Assembly: GCF_000826105.1 (NCBI RefSeq)
Contig: NZ_CCYK01000007.1
Coordinates: forward strand, 248,001-312,000
Length of the DNA: 64,000 nucleotides
Source: Pseudomonas massiliensis
GTDB taxonomy: Bacteria; Pseudomonadota; Gammaproteobacteria; Pseudomonadales; Pseudomonadaceae
Direction of reading: 5' to 3'
Positions 1 through 9,563 of this stretch are shown in pieces (the stretch's first letter is position 1; each line of letters begins with the position of its first letter). A program made the translations under genes and the position numbers. Under the pieces are notes generated by a model. That model searched no databases. It had not been told where the DNA came from and was given only the letters and a program-made list of their open reading frames with translations.

Positions 1-21
1 CTGAGGCCTCGCGCTTCTTTG

Positions 22-37
22 TGTCCTGATAAGGACA
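22..37. promoter_or_regulatory. short inverted repeat upstream of pilA
   Basis: Two perfect 6-base arms (TGTCCT and AGGACA) are separated by gata, about 40 bases before the pilin start. It could be a regulatory hairpin or the end of the preceding transcript. No sigma-54 promoter is visible in the few bases available, so the pilin promoter probably lies outside the window. Confidence 0.25.
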
Positions 38-76
38 TTGTAGCGATAAAACCAGTAATTTTGAGGAGTTCCGTAC

Positions 77-505
77 TTGCGTAACCAGAAAGGCTTCACA
101 CTGATTGAATTGATGATCGTTGTCGCGATCATTGGCATTCTCGCCGCAATCGCCATCCCGCAATATTCCAAGTACCAAGCTAAATCAAAAGTAGCCGCCG
201 CGGTCGCCGAGACGGCTGCGCTCAAGACAGGGGTTGATACTTACCTCAATGAAGGGAAGAACGTCACCGCGGCGACCGAGGTAGGTGCGGCTGATACCTC
301 CACGTCCAACTGCAGCGCGTTGAGCGCAAGCGGTACCGCCAGCTCGGGCGAAGCTACCATCACTTGCAAGATCGCCAACGCGCCAGCCCAGGTGCTGGAC
401 AAAACTGTCACTTGGACTCGGGATGCTTCCAACGGTTGGTCATGCACCACGGACTTGGCAAGCGAAAACACCAATCTTGCTCCTATGGGGTGTGGCGGTA
501 GCTAA
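77..505 (+). CDS. pilA: type IV pilin (PilA-like major subunit)
   Basis: Structural subunit of a type IV pilus, made as a prepilin, cleaved by PilD at the inner membrane and assembled into a fibre. The protein has 142 residues with the short leader MRNQKG, cleavage before F7, the conserved Glu at mature position 5 and a hydrophobic N-terminal helix. Cysteines at 79, 97, 123 and 139 fit an internal disulfide plus the C-terminal D-region loop. The start is TTG at 77, preceded by a GAGGAG ribosome site; no ATG gives an intact leader. A second pilin follows 23 bases downstream. Pilin family and processing site are certain; that this is the main fibre subunit is inferred from its place next to tRNA-Thr, as in P. 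aeruginosa. Confidence 0.93.
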   Translation: MRNQKGFTLIELMIVVAIIGILAAIAIPQYSKYQAKSKVAAAVAETAALKTGVDTYLNEGKNVTAATEVGAADTSTSNCSALSASGTASSGEATITCKIANAPAQVLDKTVTWTRDASNGWSCTTDLASENTNLAPMGCGGS

Positions 506-528
506 AGGCCAGGGTCGCGAGGTTTTCA

Positions 529-951
529 GTGAAGAAAAACCAATCGGGTTTCTCGCTGATTGAGCTGATTATCGCCGTTGCGATCATTGGAATCCTCGCG
601 GCCATTGCCTTATCGATTTATTCTCGTTATTTGGCTACGACCAAGACCACGGCGGCGAGGGCAGAGCTTGAGTGGTTGAAAACGAATTACGACAGCGCTC
701 TCAGCGCAGGTAAAACCCAGCCAAGTCTTGCTGACCTTGATGTCCCGACCAGTTCGGCTCATTGCTTCCTTAGCCTTACGAAGAGCCAAGATGGTACAGC
801 CTCTATCGCTTGCAACTTGATTAATCCGCCGTATTTGATCAATGGTGGCGTAGTGAGCATCATTCGAAGCGCTACCGGTGAATGGACTTGCAGAGTCAAT
901 TCCAGCATAGGCAATACCTACGCCCCTAGCGGCTGCACCGTAGGCAGTTGA
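529..951 (+). CDS. second type IV pilin, tandem paralogue
   Basis: A 140-residue prepilin with leader MKKNQSG, FSLIE at the processing site (Glu5 present) and a hydrophobic helix closely matching the upstream pilin. Cysteines at 79, 95, 121 and 136 repeat its spacing, while the body between them is largely different. Start is GTG at 529 with a CGAGG ribosome site. It could be an alternative major pilin, a minor pilin or a divergent duplicate. The pair is probably co-transcribed, and the gene ends just before tRNA-Thr, in the position where pilin accessory genes vary between Pseudomonas strains. Confidence 0.88.
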   Translation: MKKNQSGFSLIELIIAVAIIGILAAIALSIYSRYLATTKTTAARAELEWLKTNYDSALSAGKTQPSLADLDVPTSSAHCFLSLTKSQDGTASIACNLINPPYLINGGVVSIIRSATGEWTCRVNSSIGNTYAPSGCTVGS

Positions 952-1015
952 TTCCCAAAGCTTTCACCAAGGTTGCCTCGGTTGACGTCTGGTGGTAAGT
1001 TCAGCACCCGAACAC

Positions 1016-1091
1016 GCCGGTGTAGCTCAGTCGGTAGAGCAGCGCACTCGTAACGCGAAGGTCGCAGGTTCGATTCCTGTCTCCGGCACCA
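1016..1091 (+). tRNA. tRNA-Thr (anticodon CGT)
   Basis: A 76-base cloverleaf including an encoded CCA. The acceptor stem starts GCCGGTG, the D arm is GCTC/GAGC, the anticodon loop is CTCGTAA and the T arm contains GGTTCGATTCC. The fold has a T-T mismatch at acceptor pair 6-67, an A-C at 31-39 and a G-A at 27-43; the last also occurs in the E. coli counterpart. The gene borders the pilin locus in Pseudomonas, and tRNA 3' ends are common integration sites. A toxin-antitoxin pair begins about 190 bases beyond it. Confidence 0.93.
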
Positions 1092-1283
1092 TCTCCCGCT
1101 TGGCCAATTCCCGTTAGGCCAAGCCTCGTCAAGTCATCCCTGTCGATCTTCGATTCTGCCGCTTGCCTCCAGCAGTGAACAAAGGCGCTATCGAACCACC
1201 GCTTGTCCCGAAAACGCACTTTGTGTGTACGCTCCGGCGCGCGCTTCGGTGATTCTCAGAAGGCAACGTGTTCGCTTAAACCC

Positions 1284-1574
1284 TCACCAATGCGCAGCGG
1301 ATTCGGCGCGTTGATGAAGAATTCGGAATACTTCCACCCTGTCTTCTTTTACACGATAGGCGGCCAGAAAAGGGTAGTCGCTGAAGATGAGTTCTCGCGT
1401 ATCTGGTACTCGCCCTGCACGTCCCACATGCGAAAAGGCACGGAGCATTTCTAGCGTTTCGATCATGTCCAGCAAGACAACTGCCGCGCGTTTTGCGCCT
1501 ATCTTGAGCGAATAGTGCTCATGGATGGCTTCCAGATCACTTTCCGCTTTCGGTGTCAGATACAGCTTCGGCAC
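1284..1574 (-). CDS. RelE/ParE-family toxin
   Basis: A 96-residue protein of the ParE/RelE fold: an N-terminal strand and helix (LTPKAESDLEAIHEHY), the central ELIFSDYPFLAAYRV strand pair and C-terminal VEVFRILHQR, all typical of the plasmid-stabilisation toxin family. ParE members poison gyrase and RelE members cut mRNA; the sequence alone does not say which applies. The start is GTG at 1574, inside the antitoxin gene (38-base overlap), which implies translational coupling. Confidence 0.85.
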   Translation of the reverse strand: MPKLYLTPKAESDLEAIHEHYSLKIGAKRAAVVLLDMIETLEMLRAFSHVGRAGRVPDTRELIFSDYPFLAAYRVKEDRVEVFRILHQRAESAAHW

Positions 1575-1800
1575 GTGCTACCCACTTACGTTTGATGATC
1601 TCGAGATCTGTGAGATGTCCTGCTTCAGCTTCCGCGATCCCTTCTGCAATAGCTTTGACGTGCCACGATTCGTCTTCCAGATAACGGGCAACGGCTCTTT
1701 TCAAATGGTATTGGCGGTCTCGATCCGTCGCTGCGGCTAATGCATCGAGGCGGGAGACAAACTCCGGTTCGATTCGAAAAGACAACACAGAGGCTGCCAT
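1537..1800 (-). CDS. RHH (CopG/ParD-like) antitoxin
   Basis: An 87-residue antitoxin beginning MAASVLSFRIEPEFVSRL, a ribbon-helix-helix DNA-binding start followed by a charged helical tail that would wrap the toxin. The ATG at 1800 has a strong GGGGAGGT ribosome site; upstream in-frame codons give an unrelated extension and were rejected. It precedes and overlaps the toxin gene. Two identical TGTATAC heptamers lie 24-39 bases upstream and are probably its own operator. Confidence 0.85.
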   Translation of the reverse strand: MAASVLSFRIEPEFVSRLDALAAATDRDRQYHLKRAVARYLEDESWHVKAIAEGIAEAEAGHLTDLEIIKRKWVARAEAVSDTESGK

Positions 1801-1823
1801 GCTTACCTCCCCAAACTCATGGT

Positions 1824-1839
1824 TGTATACGCTGTATAC
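1824..1839. promoter_or_regulatory. putative RHH operator upstream of the toxin-antitoxin pair
   Basis: The heptamer TGTATAC occurs twice with a 9-base period (1824-1830 and 1833-1839), each holding the palindrome GTATAC. RHH antitoxins commonly bind short tandem palindromes spaced in this way. The promoter and operator probably overlap here. Confidence 0.5.
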
Positions 1840-1936
1840 GGATGGCGTGAGTGTAGACAGTTCACAGATGAAGTTCAAACGCTTTGGCCGAGTAGCAGTC
1901 AACGCTGTCACCCGCTCAGGACAACGCCCCCCTGGC

Positions 1937-3226
1937 TCAGCCCACCAGGCCCAGCCGTAGAGCAAGCGCCGCCAAGGTCGCCAGCAGGATGGGCAGGGTC
2001 AGCAGGCTGCCTACCTTGAAGTAGTAGCCCCAGCCGATCCGGATGTTCTTCTGCGCCAGCACATGCAGCCAGAGCAGGGTGGCCAGGCTGCCGATGGGCG
2101 TGATCTTCGGGCCCAGGTCGCAGCCCACCACGTTGGCGTACACCATGGCCTGCCGGATCACGCCGCTGGCCTGGCTGTCCTGTATGGACAGCGCGCCTAT
2201 CAGTACGCTGGGCAGGTTGTTCATCACCGAGGAGAGCAGGGCGGCGGTGATGCCGGTGCCGAAGGTGGCGGCCCATAGCCCGTGCTCGGCGAAGCGGTCG
2301 AGCAGCCCGGCCAGGGCGTCGGTCAGCCCGGCATTGCGCAGGCCATAGACCACCAGGTACATCCCCAGGGAAAACACCACGATCTGCCAAGGGGCGTGAC
2401 GTAGCACCTTGCGGGTGGAAATGTGCCGGCCCCGACCGGCGATCACCAGCAGGATCACCGCGCACAGGGCCGCCACGGCACTGATGGGCACGCCCAAGGG
2501 TTCCAGGGCGAACAGCCCGACCAGCAGGAGCACCAGCACCCAGCAGCCGGCGATGAAGGTGGCGCGGTCGCGGATGGCGGCGCGGGGTTCGCCCAGGGCC
2601 GAGGGATCGAAGCGGGTGGGGATGTCCTTGCGGTAGAACAGCCACAGCACTAGCAGGGTGGCGGCTACGCTGACCAGGTTCACCGGCCACATCACCGAGG
2701 CGTAGGCGCCGAAGCCGAGGCCGAAGAAGTCCGCCGAAACAATGTTCACCAGGTTCGACACCACCATGGGCACGCTGGCGGTATCGGCGATGAAGCCCGC
2801 CGCCATCACGAACGCCAGGGTGGTGGCTGGGCCGAAGCCAAGGGCCAGCAGCATGGCGATCACGATGGGCGTCAGGATCAGCGCCGCGCCGTCGTTGGCG
2901 AATATCGCCGAAACCGCCGCCCCCAGCAGCATCATCAGGGCGAACAGCCGATGGCCACGGCCGCGGCCCCAGCGGGCCATATGCAAGGCGGCCCATTCGA
3001 AGAAGCCGGCCTCGTCCAGCAGCAGGCTGATGACGATGATGGCAATGAAGGTGGCAGTCGCGTTCCAGACCACATGCCACACCGCCGGCACATCATGCAG
3101 GCTGACCGCGCCGCTGAGCAGCGCCAGTACCGCGCCCCCGGCGGCGCTCCAGCCCACACCTAGGCCTTTCGGCTGCCAGATCACCAGGGTCAGGGTCAGC
3201 ACGAAAATGCAGGCTGCGGTCAGCAT
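1937..3226 (-). CDS. arsB: arsenite efflux transporter ArsB
   Basis: A 429-residue inner-membrane arsenite/antimonite antiporter, the same length as E. coli ArsB. It carries stretches that are almost unchanged in the family: [10 protein letters not shown] near the N-terminus, [38 protein letters not shown], and [21 protein letters not shown] near the C-terminus. About a dozen hydrophobic segments are visible. Start is the ATG at 3226 (an in-frame TTG precedes it). No arsR, arsC or arsH is adjacent, so it stands alone, downstream of a divergent-origin toxin-antitoxin pair. Expression control is not evident. Confidence 0.93.
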   Translation of the reverse strand: MLTAACIFVLTLTLVIWQPKGLGVGWSAAGGAVLALLSGAVSLHDVPAVWHVVWNATATFIAIIVISLLLDEAGFFEWAALHMARWGRGRGHRLFALMMLLGAAVSAIFANDGAALILTPIVIAMLLALGFGPATTLAFVMAAGFIADTASVPMVVSNLVNIVSADFFGLGFGAYASVMWPVNLVSVAATLLVLWLFYRKDIPTRFDPSALGEPRAAIRDRATFIAGCWVLVLLLVGLFALEPLGVPISAVAALCAVILLVIAGRGRHISTRKVLRHAPWQIVVFSLGMYLVVYGLRNAGLTDALAGLLDRFAEHGLWAATFGTGITAALLSSVMNNLPSVLIGALSIQDSQASGVIRQAMVYANVVGCDLGPKITPIGSLATLLWLHVLAQKNIRIGWGYYFKVGSLLTLPILLATLAALALRLGLVG

Positions 3227-3343
3227 CAAGAGGTATCCATCAGAGGGAAGGGGGCGCGGGACCCCGGGCGGGAGGATTCTACGCCAGGCGGCCGGTTCGC
3301 TGCAGTGACATGACTGCTGCGGTGGGGCCTGGCTTGGACGGCG

Positions 3344-4954
3344 CTAGACCCGGAAGCGCGCCACTGAAGCCTGCATGGCCGCGGCCGCCGCGTTGAGCAG
3401 TTCGGCCGTTTCCTGCAGCCCTTGCATGGCGCCGGTGTAGCTGCGCGAGCGTTCGGCGATGGCGGCCACCCGCTGGGCCATCTCATCGCTGGCGTGGGTT
3501 TGTTCGTTGATGGTGGTGGAGATGTCCTGCACCCGCTCGGCGGCATTGTGCGCCCCGGCACGTATTTCATTGATGGACACCCCGGCGCGCTCGGCCAGGG
3601 ACACCCCTTCATCTACCCGTGTCACGCACGCCTGCATATTCCCGGCGGCGTCCTGGGCGCTGCCGCGCAGCCGCTCGATCATGGCGGTGATTTCCTGGGT
3701 GGAACGCGACGTGCGCGCCGCCAGCCCACGCACCTCATCGGCTACCACGGCGAAACCGCGCCCGGCTTCACCAGCCCGCGCCGCTTCGATGGCCGCGTTG
3801 AGCGCCAGCAGGTTGGTTTGCTCGGCAATGCTCTTGATGACCTGGATGATGGAGTGGATTTCTTCTGAAGACGCGTCCAGGGACGCGATGCTCGTAGCCG
3901 ACTGTCGCACCGCATCGGCGATGCGGGTCATGCTCTCCACTACGCCGAGGATCACCTGGCCGCCGCTGCTGGCCAGGTCCTCGGATTGCGCCGACAGGGC
4001 GCGGGCGGTGTCGGCATGGCCAGACACCTGGGTGATGTTGGCCATCATCTGGCCCATGCCAGTAGCGACGCTGGCGGCGTTGTGGGCCTGCTCATCGGCG
4101 CTGGCCACCACGTCCCCCGCCGTTTCGCCCAATTGCCGGGAAGCGCTTTGAAGCGCCTGGCTTTCATGGCGCACGGTGCTGATCATCTGGCGCAGGTTGG
4201 CTTGCATGTCGCTGATCGCCGCCACCAGTTCACCCATTTCATCGGCGCTGGCCCGCGGTTTGGGCGGCTGGCGCAGGTCCCCGCCGGCAATGGCGCGGGC
4301 CGAATCGACGATACCTTCCAGCGGCCGCAGTACGCCGCTCAGCATCTGTCGGCAGAGAAACCCCAGCGCCAGGAGGATGATCACCAGGCAGCCGGCCAGC
4401 CAGCGCGCCGCCGAGGCAAGGGTGTGGTCCTGTTGATCACGGGTTGCCGTGGCGTTGGCCTCGATCATGTCGCTCAGGGCCGCATTGTGGGTTTCCAGCG
4501 CCTCGAAGGCTTGGGTGAAGCCAGGGCGCAAGGCGTCGACCTTGCCAGGGGCGGAGAGCGCGGCTTCGATCAAGGCCCCGGCGCTCTGGGTGTAGGCCTG
4601 GGCCTGGCCGGGCAATTGCTGCAGCGGCTCGTGCAGTGCCGGAGGCAAGGGCGCGCGGGCGTTGGCCTGCACAGAGTCGCGAAGTGTTTGCGCGTGTTCC
4701 TTGAAAGACTCACGCGCCGCCTGGCCGCCCTGGCTGTCCGTGGTACCGGCCAGCAGCGCGGCCAGCACGTCGCCACGGATGGCGTCGTGCATCATGTCGG
4801 CCTGCAGGTGTTGGCGCAGGGCCTGTAGGCTGGTCTCGTTTTCGTCGAGCGCGCCCAGGATCTGCCGATAGCAGAAGGTTGCCATCAGGGCCAGCACCAC
4901 CACGGACAACAGGCTGACAAGGCCAGACAGAATGATCTTGCTGCGTATCTTCAC
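3344..4954 (-). CDS. methyl-accepting chemotaxis protein
   Basis: A 536-residue chemoreceptor. One membrane helix spans about 8-28, a helical periplasmic sensor 29-181, a second helix about 182-203, a HAMP linker 204-260 and a cytoplasmic signalling domain to the end. The hairpin tip [19 protein letters not shown] and methylation-helix heptads are intact. The small four-helix-like sensor gives no ligand. A second receptor gene lies upstream in the same orientation, but the gap of about 160 bases suggests separate transcription. Confidence 0.92.
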   Translation of the reverse strand: MKIRSKIILSGLVSLLSVVVLALMATFCYRQILGALDENETSLQALRQHLQADMMHDAIRGDVLAALLAGTTDSQGGQAARESFKEHAQTLRDSVQANARAPLPPALHEPLQQLPGQAQAYTQSAGALIEAALSAPGKVDALRPGFTQAFEALETHNAALSDMIEANATATRDQQDHTLASAARWLAGCLVIILLALGFLCRQMLSGVLRPLEGIVDSARAIAGGDLRQPPKPRASADEMGELVAAISDMQANLRQMISTVRHESQALQSASRQLGETAGDVVASADEQAHNAASVATGMGQMMANITQVSGHADTARALSAQSEDLASSGGQVILGVVESMTRIADAVRQSATSIASLDASSEEIHSIIQVIKSIAEQTNLLALNAAIEAARAGEAGRGFAVVADEVRGLAARTSRSTQEITAMIERLRGSAQDAAGNMQACVTRVDEGVSLAERAGVSINEIRAGAHNAAERVQDISTTINEQTHASDEMAQRVAAIAERSRSYTGAMQGLQETAELLNAAAAAMQASVARFRV

Positions 4955-5117
4955 GCGGGAACTCCCGAGCCGACTGCTTGGAGGGAAGTCTAGCTTCCCT
5001 GAACCAAGCCGCCACAGGGCCTGCCCGCGCCCGATGCCAGCGTAGACAGTGAGGCCGGGCGGCCTCTCGGAGTGCGGCCTGAGCCCCGTTCCCTAGGCAA
5101 TAGCTCGATTAAGGATT

Positions 5118-6743
5118 TCAGCCTCCCAGACGCGCGGTGAGCGCGCCGAGCTGGCCGGACAGCTCGTGCAGGCGGCCGCTGGCCTGTTCGGTACCGCGGA
5201 CGCTTTCCTGGTTGGCCACCGCCACCGTCGTGATCTCGGTGAGGTTGCGAGAGATGTCCTCAGCGACCGCGGTCTGTTCCTCGGCCGCGGTAGCGATCTG
5301 CTGGTTCATCCCGCGAATGGCTTCGATGGCGCCGGTGATGTGGCGCAGCATGGTCCCGGTATGGGCGATCTTTTCCACGCTCTCGTCGCTGCGCTGCTTG
5401 CCATTCTCGATGGCTCGCGCCGCGTCCGTGGTGCCCAGTTGCACCGCATCAATGATCTGGTTGATCTCGCTGATAGACGCAGACGTGCGTTGGGCCAGGC
5501 TACGCACTTCGTCGGCCACCACGGCGAAGCCACGGCCGGCTTCGCCCGCGCGCGCCGCTTCGATGGCCGCGTTCAGGGCCAGCAGGTTGGTTTGCTCGGC
5601 GATGCCACGGATCACTTCCAGGACCTTGCCCACCCGGCCGCTGTCGCTTTCCAGCTTGCGGATCACCGAGGCGGTGGTTTCGATTTCGTTACGCATATGG
5701 TCGATGGCCGCGATGGTCACCTGCATCACCTGGTCCCCCTGCTGGGCTGACTGGTCCGCCTGCTCGGCGGCACGCGCCGCTTCCTGGGCGTGGCGCGCCA
5801 CTTCCTGGGCGGTGGCGGACATTTCATGCATGGCCGTGGCCACCTGGTCGGTGCGGCTGAACTGGTCTTCGCTACCCTTGGCCATTTGCCGGGCGATCTG
5901 CGACAAGGCCGAGCTGGCGCCGTCCAGGTCCGCGGCGTTGCGCTTGAGGCGAGTGAAGGTTTCGTCGAGGAAGTCACGCAAGGTATTGGCCGCAACGGCC
6001 AGTTGGCCCAGTTCATCGTGGCGGTCGTTCTGCACGCGGTCCTTGAACTTGCCGTGGCTGAGGTCCGCTACATAGGCGATCAGGCGGGTCACCGGTGCCA
6101 CCAGGCGATGGCTCACCAGCCACAGACTCAAGGCGGCCACCGCCAGGGCTGACAGCACCATGATCAACAGGCCAAGCCACATGGCTTCCTGGGCGCTGTC
6201 ACTGATGGCGGCGGCCTGGGCCGTCGCGTCCTTACCGATGTCCTGAGCCAGTTGGCTCAGCTGCTCGGTCGTCTGCCGGTCGATGCCCTGCACGGCGCGG
6301 TCACCGGCCACAGGGTCGGCGCCCGCGGCCACGAAGGCATCGCGGCCCTTGGTGTAGGCCGCCAGCAAGGCCTGATGGCTTTCACGCAGCTGACGGGCGC
6401 GTTCCTTGAACTGAGCGGGCATTTCCGCCTTGGCCACCAGATCAGCCAAGAGGCCCTGCACAGCGCGATGACGGTCTTCGAATTGTCCCCAGTATTTGTT
6501 CAGGTCCGCGGGCTGCTTGCCGCGCAGCAGGACGTTCTTCCACTCCTGCACCTGTACCTTGAATTGCAGGTTGGTCTCTTCCACCAGTTGGGACGCATGG
6601 ACAGGGCCATCGACCAGGGTGCGGTAGTCGCGTATGCCCTGGGCCAGGAACTGAAAGCAGCCCAGGGCGATCAGCAGGATGGCGAGCAGGCTGCCGCCAA
6701 TTAAAAGCAGCATTTGGGCCTTCAGGGAGGTCTTCAGGGACAT
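5118..6743 (-). CDS. methyl-accepting chemotaxis protein
   Basis: A 541-residue chemoreceptor with a first membrane helix at about 10-32 (MLLLIGGSLLAILLIALGCF), a helical periplasmic region, a second membrane helix near 185-207, a HAMP domain and the signalling hairpin [19 protein letters not shown]. The ATG at 6743 was chosen because it starts directly before the first membrane helix; a longer frame to 6860 adds 39 residues that do not look like coding. Ligand unknown. It is a separate lineage from the neighbouring receptor outside the hairpin. Confidence 0.9.
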   Translation of the reverse strand: MSLKTSLKAQMLLLIGGSLLAILLIALGCFQFLAQGIRDYRTLVDGPVHASQLVEETNLQFKVQVQEWKNVLLRGKQPADLNKYWGQFEDRHRAVQGLLADLVAKAEMPAQFKERARQLRESHQALLAAYTKGRDAFVAAGADPVAGDRAVQGIDRQTTEQLSQLAQDIGKDATAQAAAISDSAQEAMWLGLLIMVLSALAVAALSLWLVSHRLVAPVTRLIAYVADLSHGKFKDRVQNDRHDELGQLAVAANTLRDFLDETFTRLKRNAADLDGASSALSQIARQMAKGSEDQFSRTDQVATAMHEMSATAQEVARHAQEAARAAEQADQSAQQGDQVMQVTIAAIDHMRNEIETTASVIRKLESDSGRVGKVLEVIRGIAEQTNLLALNAAIEAARAGEAGRGFAVVADEVRSLAQRTSASISEINQIIDAVQLGTTDAARAIENGKQRSDESVEKIAHTGTMLRHITGAIEAIRGMNQQIATAAEEQTAVAEDISRNLTEITTVAVANQESVRGTEQASGRLHELSGQLGALTARLGG

Positions 6744-6982
6744 GGGATTCTCGAACGCGAAGTGGGCTGTAATGGTTGTCTTGGAGCTTCCCTGTTCCTC
6801 GCTTAGCAGATCGGCCAGGCGTGTCAGCTCTTTAGCGTAGACGCTACCGCCCGTCTGCAAGGGGCAAGAATCCGGCGCCGCGGCCGAAAGCTAGAAGCGG
6901 CTTCGAAGGTGCGAGATGGAGAGTACTCGCCAAGATGATGCCTAAATGACAGTATTGCCGCTTATGCCAGGGGAGAACTCAA

Positions 6983-7759
6983 ATGCCAAGGCCCAACTTC
7001 GAACAGCCCTTCGTGCCGGTAGGGTGCGCGCAATGCCGTGCCTTGGAGAAGCTCGATTTTGACTTCACCATGGCCTTCCAGCCCATCGTCGATGTCCGCT
7101 CCGGCATTCCCTACGCTTACGAGGCGCTGGTGCGCGGAGTACAGGGGGAAGGCGCCCTGCAGATCCTGGACAAGGTCAATGCCGATAACCTCTATCGCTT
7201 CGACCAGGCCTGCCGGGTCAAGGCCATCGAGCTGGCCGCGAGTCTCGGGCTTGCGCAGATTCCTGACTGCAAGCTGAGCATCAACTTTTTTCCCAATGCC
7301 GTTTATCGCCCCGAAACGTGCATCCGCGCCACGATCGAGGCGTCGCGCCAGTTCGGCTTCCCCTTGAGCCGCCTGATGTTCGAAGTGATGGAAGGGGAGC
7401 GCGTCGAAGAACCTGAGCACCTCAAGGGTATCTTCGCCGAGTACGAACGCCATGGCTTCACCACGGCCATCGATGACTTTGGCTCCGGTTATTCGGGCCT
7501 GAACCTGTTGGCCGAATTCCAGCCCCAAGTCCTTAAGCTGGACATGGCGCTTACCCGCAATATCGACGCAGACCCTGTTCGCGAAGCCATTGTCTCGGGC
7601 ATCATCCATGCCGCCGGACGGCTGGGCATCCAGATCATCGCTGAAGGCGTGGAGACCGAAGCGGAACGCGATGCCCTGCTCGAGCTGGGTATCCACCTGA
7701 TGCAGGGATACCTGTTCGCCCGGCCAGAAGTCGGTTGCCTGCCTCTGTCCGGGCTCTGA
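6983..7759 (+). CDS. EAL-domain cyclic di-GMP phosphodiesterase
   Basis: A stand-alone EAL protein of 258 residues predicted to hydrolyse cyclic di-GMP to pGpG in the cytoplasm. The signature is YEAL (E47), and the metal and substrate residues are present: N101 in SINFFPN, E134 in FEVME, D164-D165 in DDFGSGYSG, K185, E221 in AEGVE and Q241. The complete set suggests an active enzyme. No sensor, GGDEF or membrane domain is attached; a short N-terminal CAQC motif (15-18) could bind metal. The ribosome site GGGGAGA precedes the ATG. It is divergent from the upstream chemoreceptor, so both may bear on motility. Confidence 0.9.
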   Translation: MPRPNFEQPFVPVGCAQCRALEKLDFDFTMAFQPIVDVRSGIPYAYEALVRGVQGEGALQILDKVNADNLYRFDQACRVKAIELAASLGLAQIPDCKLSINFFPNAVYRPETCIRATIEASRQFGFPLSRLMFEVMEGERVEEPEHLKGIFAEYERHGFTTAIDDFGSGYSGLNLLAEFQPQVLKLDMALTRNIDADPVREAIVSGIIHAAGRLGIQIIAEGVETEAERDALLELGIHLMQGYLFARPEVGCLPLSGL

Positions 7760-7773
7760 ACTCCAGGGTATGA

Positions 7774-8319
7774 CTAGAAGTTCGCGGGCGTGTTGGCGCT
7801 GATGATTTCCGCCTCGTCCTGACCGATGTTCTTGAAACTGTGCGGCAGGGTGGTAGGGAAGTAATAGCCGTCGCCAGGTTGCAGGATGCTGACCTCGCCG
7901 TTGATGGTCAGCTCGATGGTGCCCCGGGTGACCAGGCCGCATTCTTCGCCTTCAGGATGCACGATAGGCTCACCGCTGTCCGCGCCGGGCGCATACAGCT
8001 CGCGCAGCATGCGCATCTCACGGTTCTTCACGGTCGCGCCCACCAGCAGCAGGCGCACGCCATGGCGGCCGAGGTCCGGCTGGCTGGCGGCGCGGAAGAT
8101 ATGCGGGTTTTCCACAGGCGTTTCATCGGCGGTGAAGAAGTCCGCCAGGGTCATGGGAATCCCTTCGAGCAGCTTCTTCAATGAGCTGACCGAAGGGCTG
8201 ACGCGGTTCTGTTCGATCAGCGAAATCGTAGCGTTGGTCACGCCACTGCGCCTGGCCAGTTCTCGTTGAGAGAGCTGGTGGCGTTCACGCACCATTTTCA
8301 GTCGTGGCCCGATGTCCAT
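7774..8319 (-). CDS. XRE-cupin transcriptional regulator (PuuR-like)
   Basis: A 181-residue regulator: an N-terminal XRE helix-turn-helix (LSQRELARRSGVTNATISLIE, about 17-37) and a C-terminal cupin barrel (about 108-175, with HPEGEECGLVTRG and LPHSFKN). This architecture is that of PuuR-type repressors of polyamine, amine or amino-acid catabolism. It lies 41 bases after nadC on the same strand. Its operator and target are not evident, and no polyamine catabolic gene is adjacent. Confidence 0.88.
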   Translation of the reverse strand: MDIGPRLKMVRERHQLSQRELARRSGVTNATISLIEQNRVSPSVSSLKKLLEGIPMTLADFFTADETPVENPHIFRAASQPDLGRHGVRLLLVGATVKNREMRMLRELYAPGADSGEPIVHPEGEECGLVTRGTIELTINGEVSILQPGDGYYFPTTLPHSFKNIGQDEAEIISANTPANF

Positions 8320-8360
8320 AGCACCCTTATCGATGGGAAGAAAAACGCGGCCAATGCCGC

Positions 8361-9563
<1,203 letters not shown>

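Noticed and set aside
1001..1219. Open frame on the minus strand across tRNA-Thr, translating as RNRTCDLRVTSALLYRLSYTG
   Set aside because: This is the known spurious protein that arises from reading a tRNA backwards. The tRNA fold is clear.
1908..3080. 390-codon frame on the minus strand in a different phase from arsB
   Set aside because: It is rich in Arg, Gly, His and Pro with no domain, and lies wholly within arsB, whose own frame matches the family throughout.
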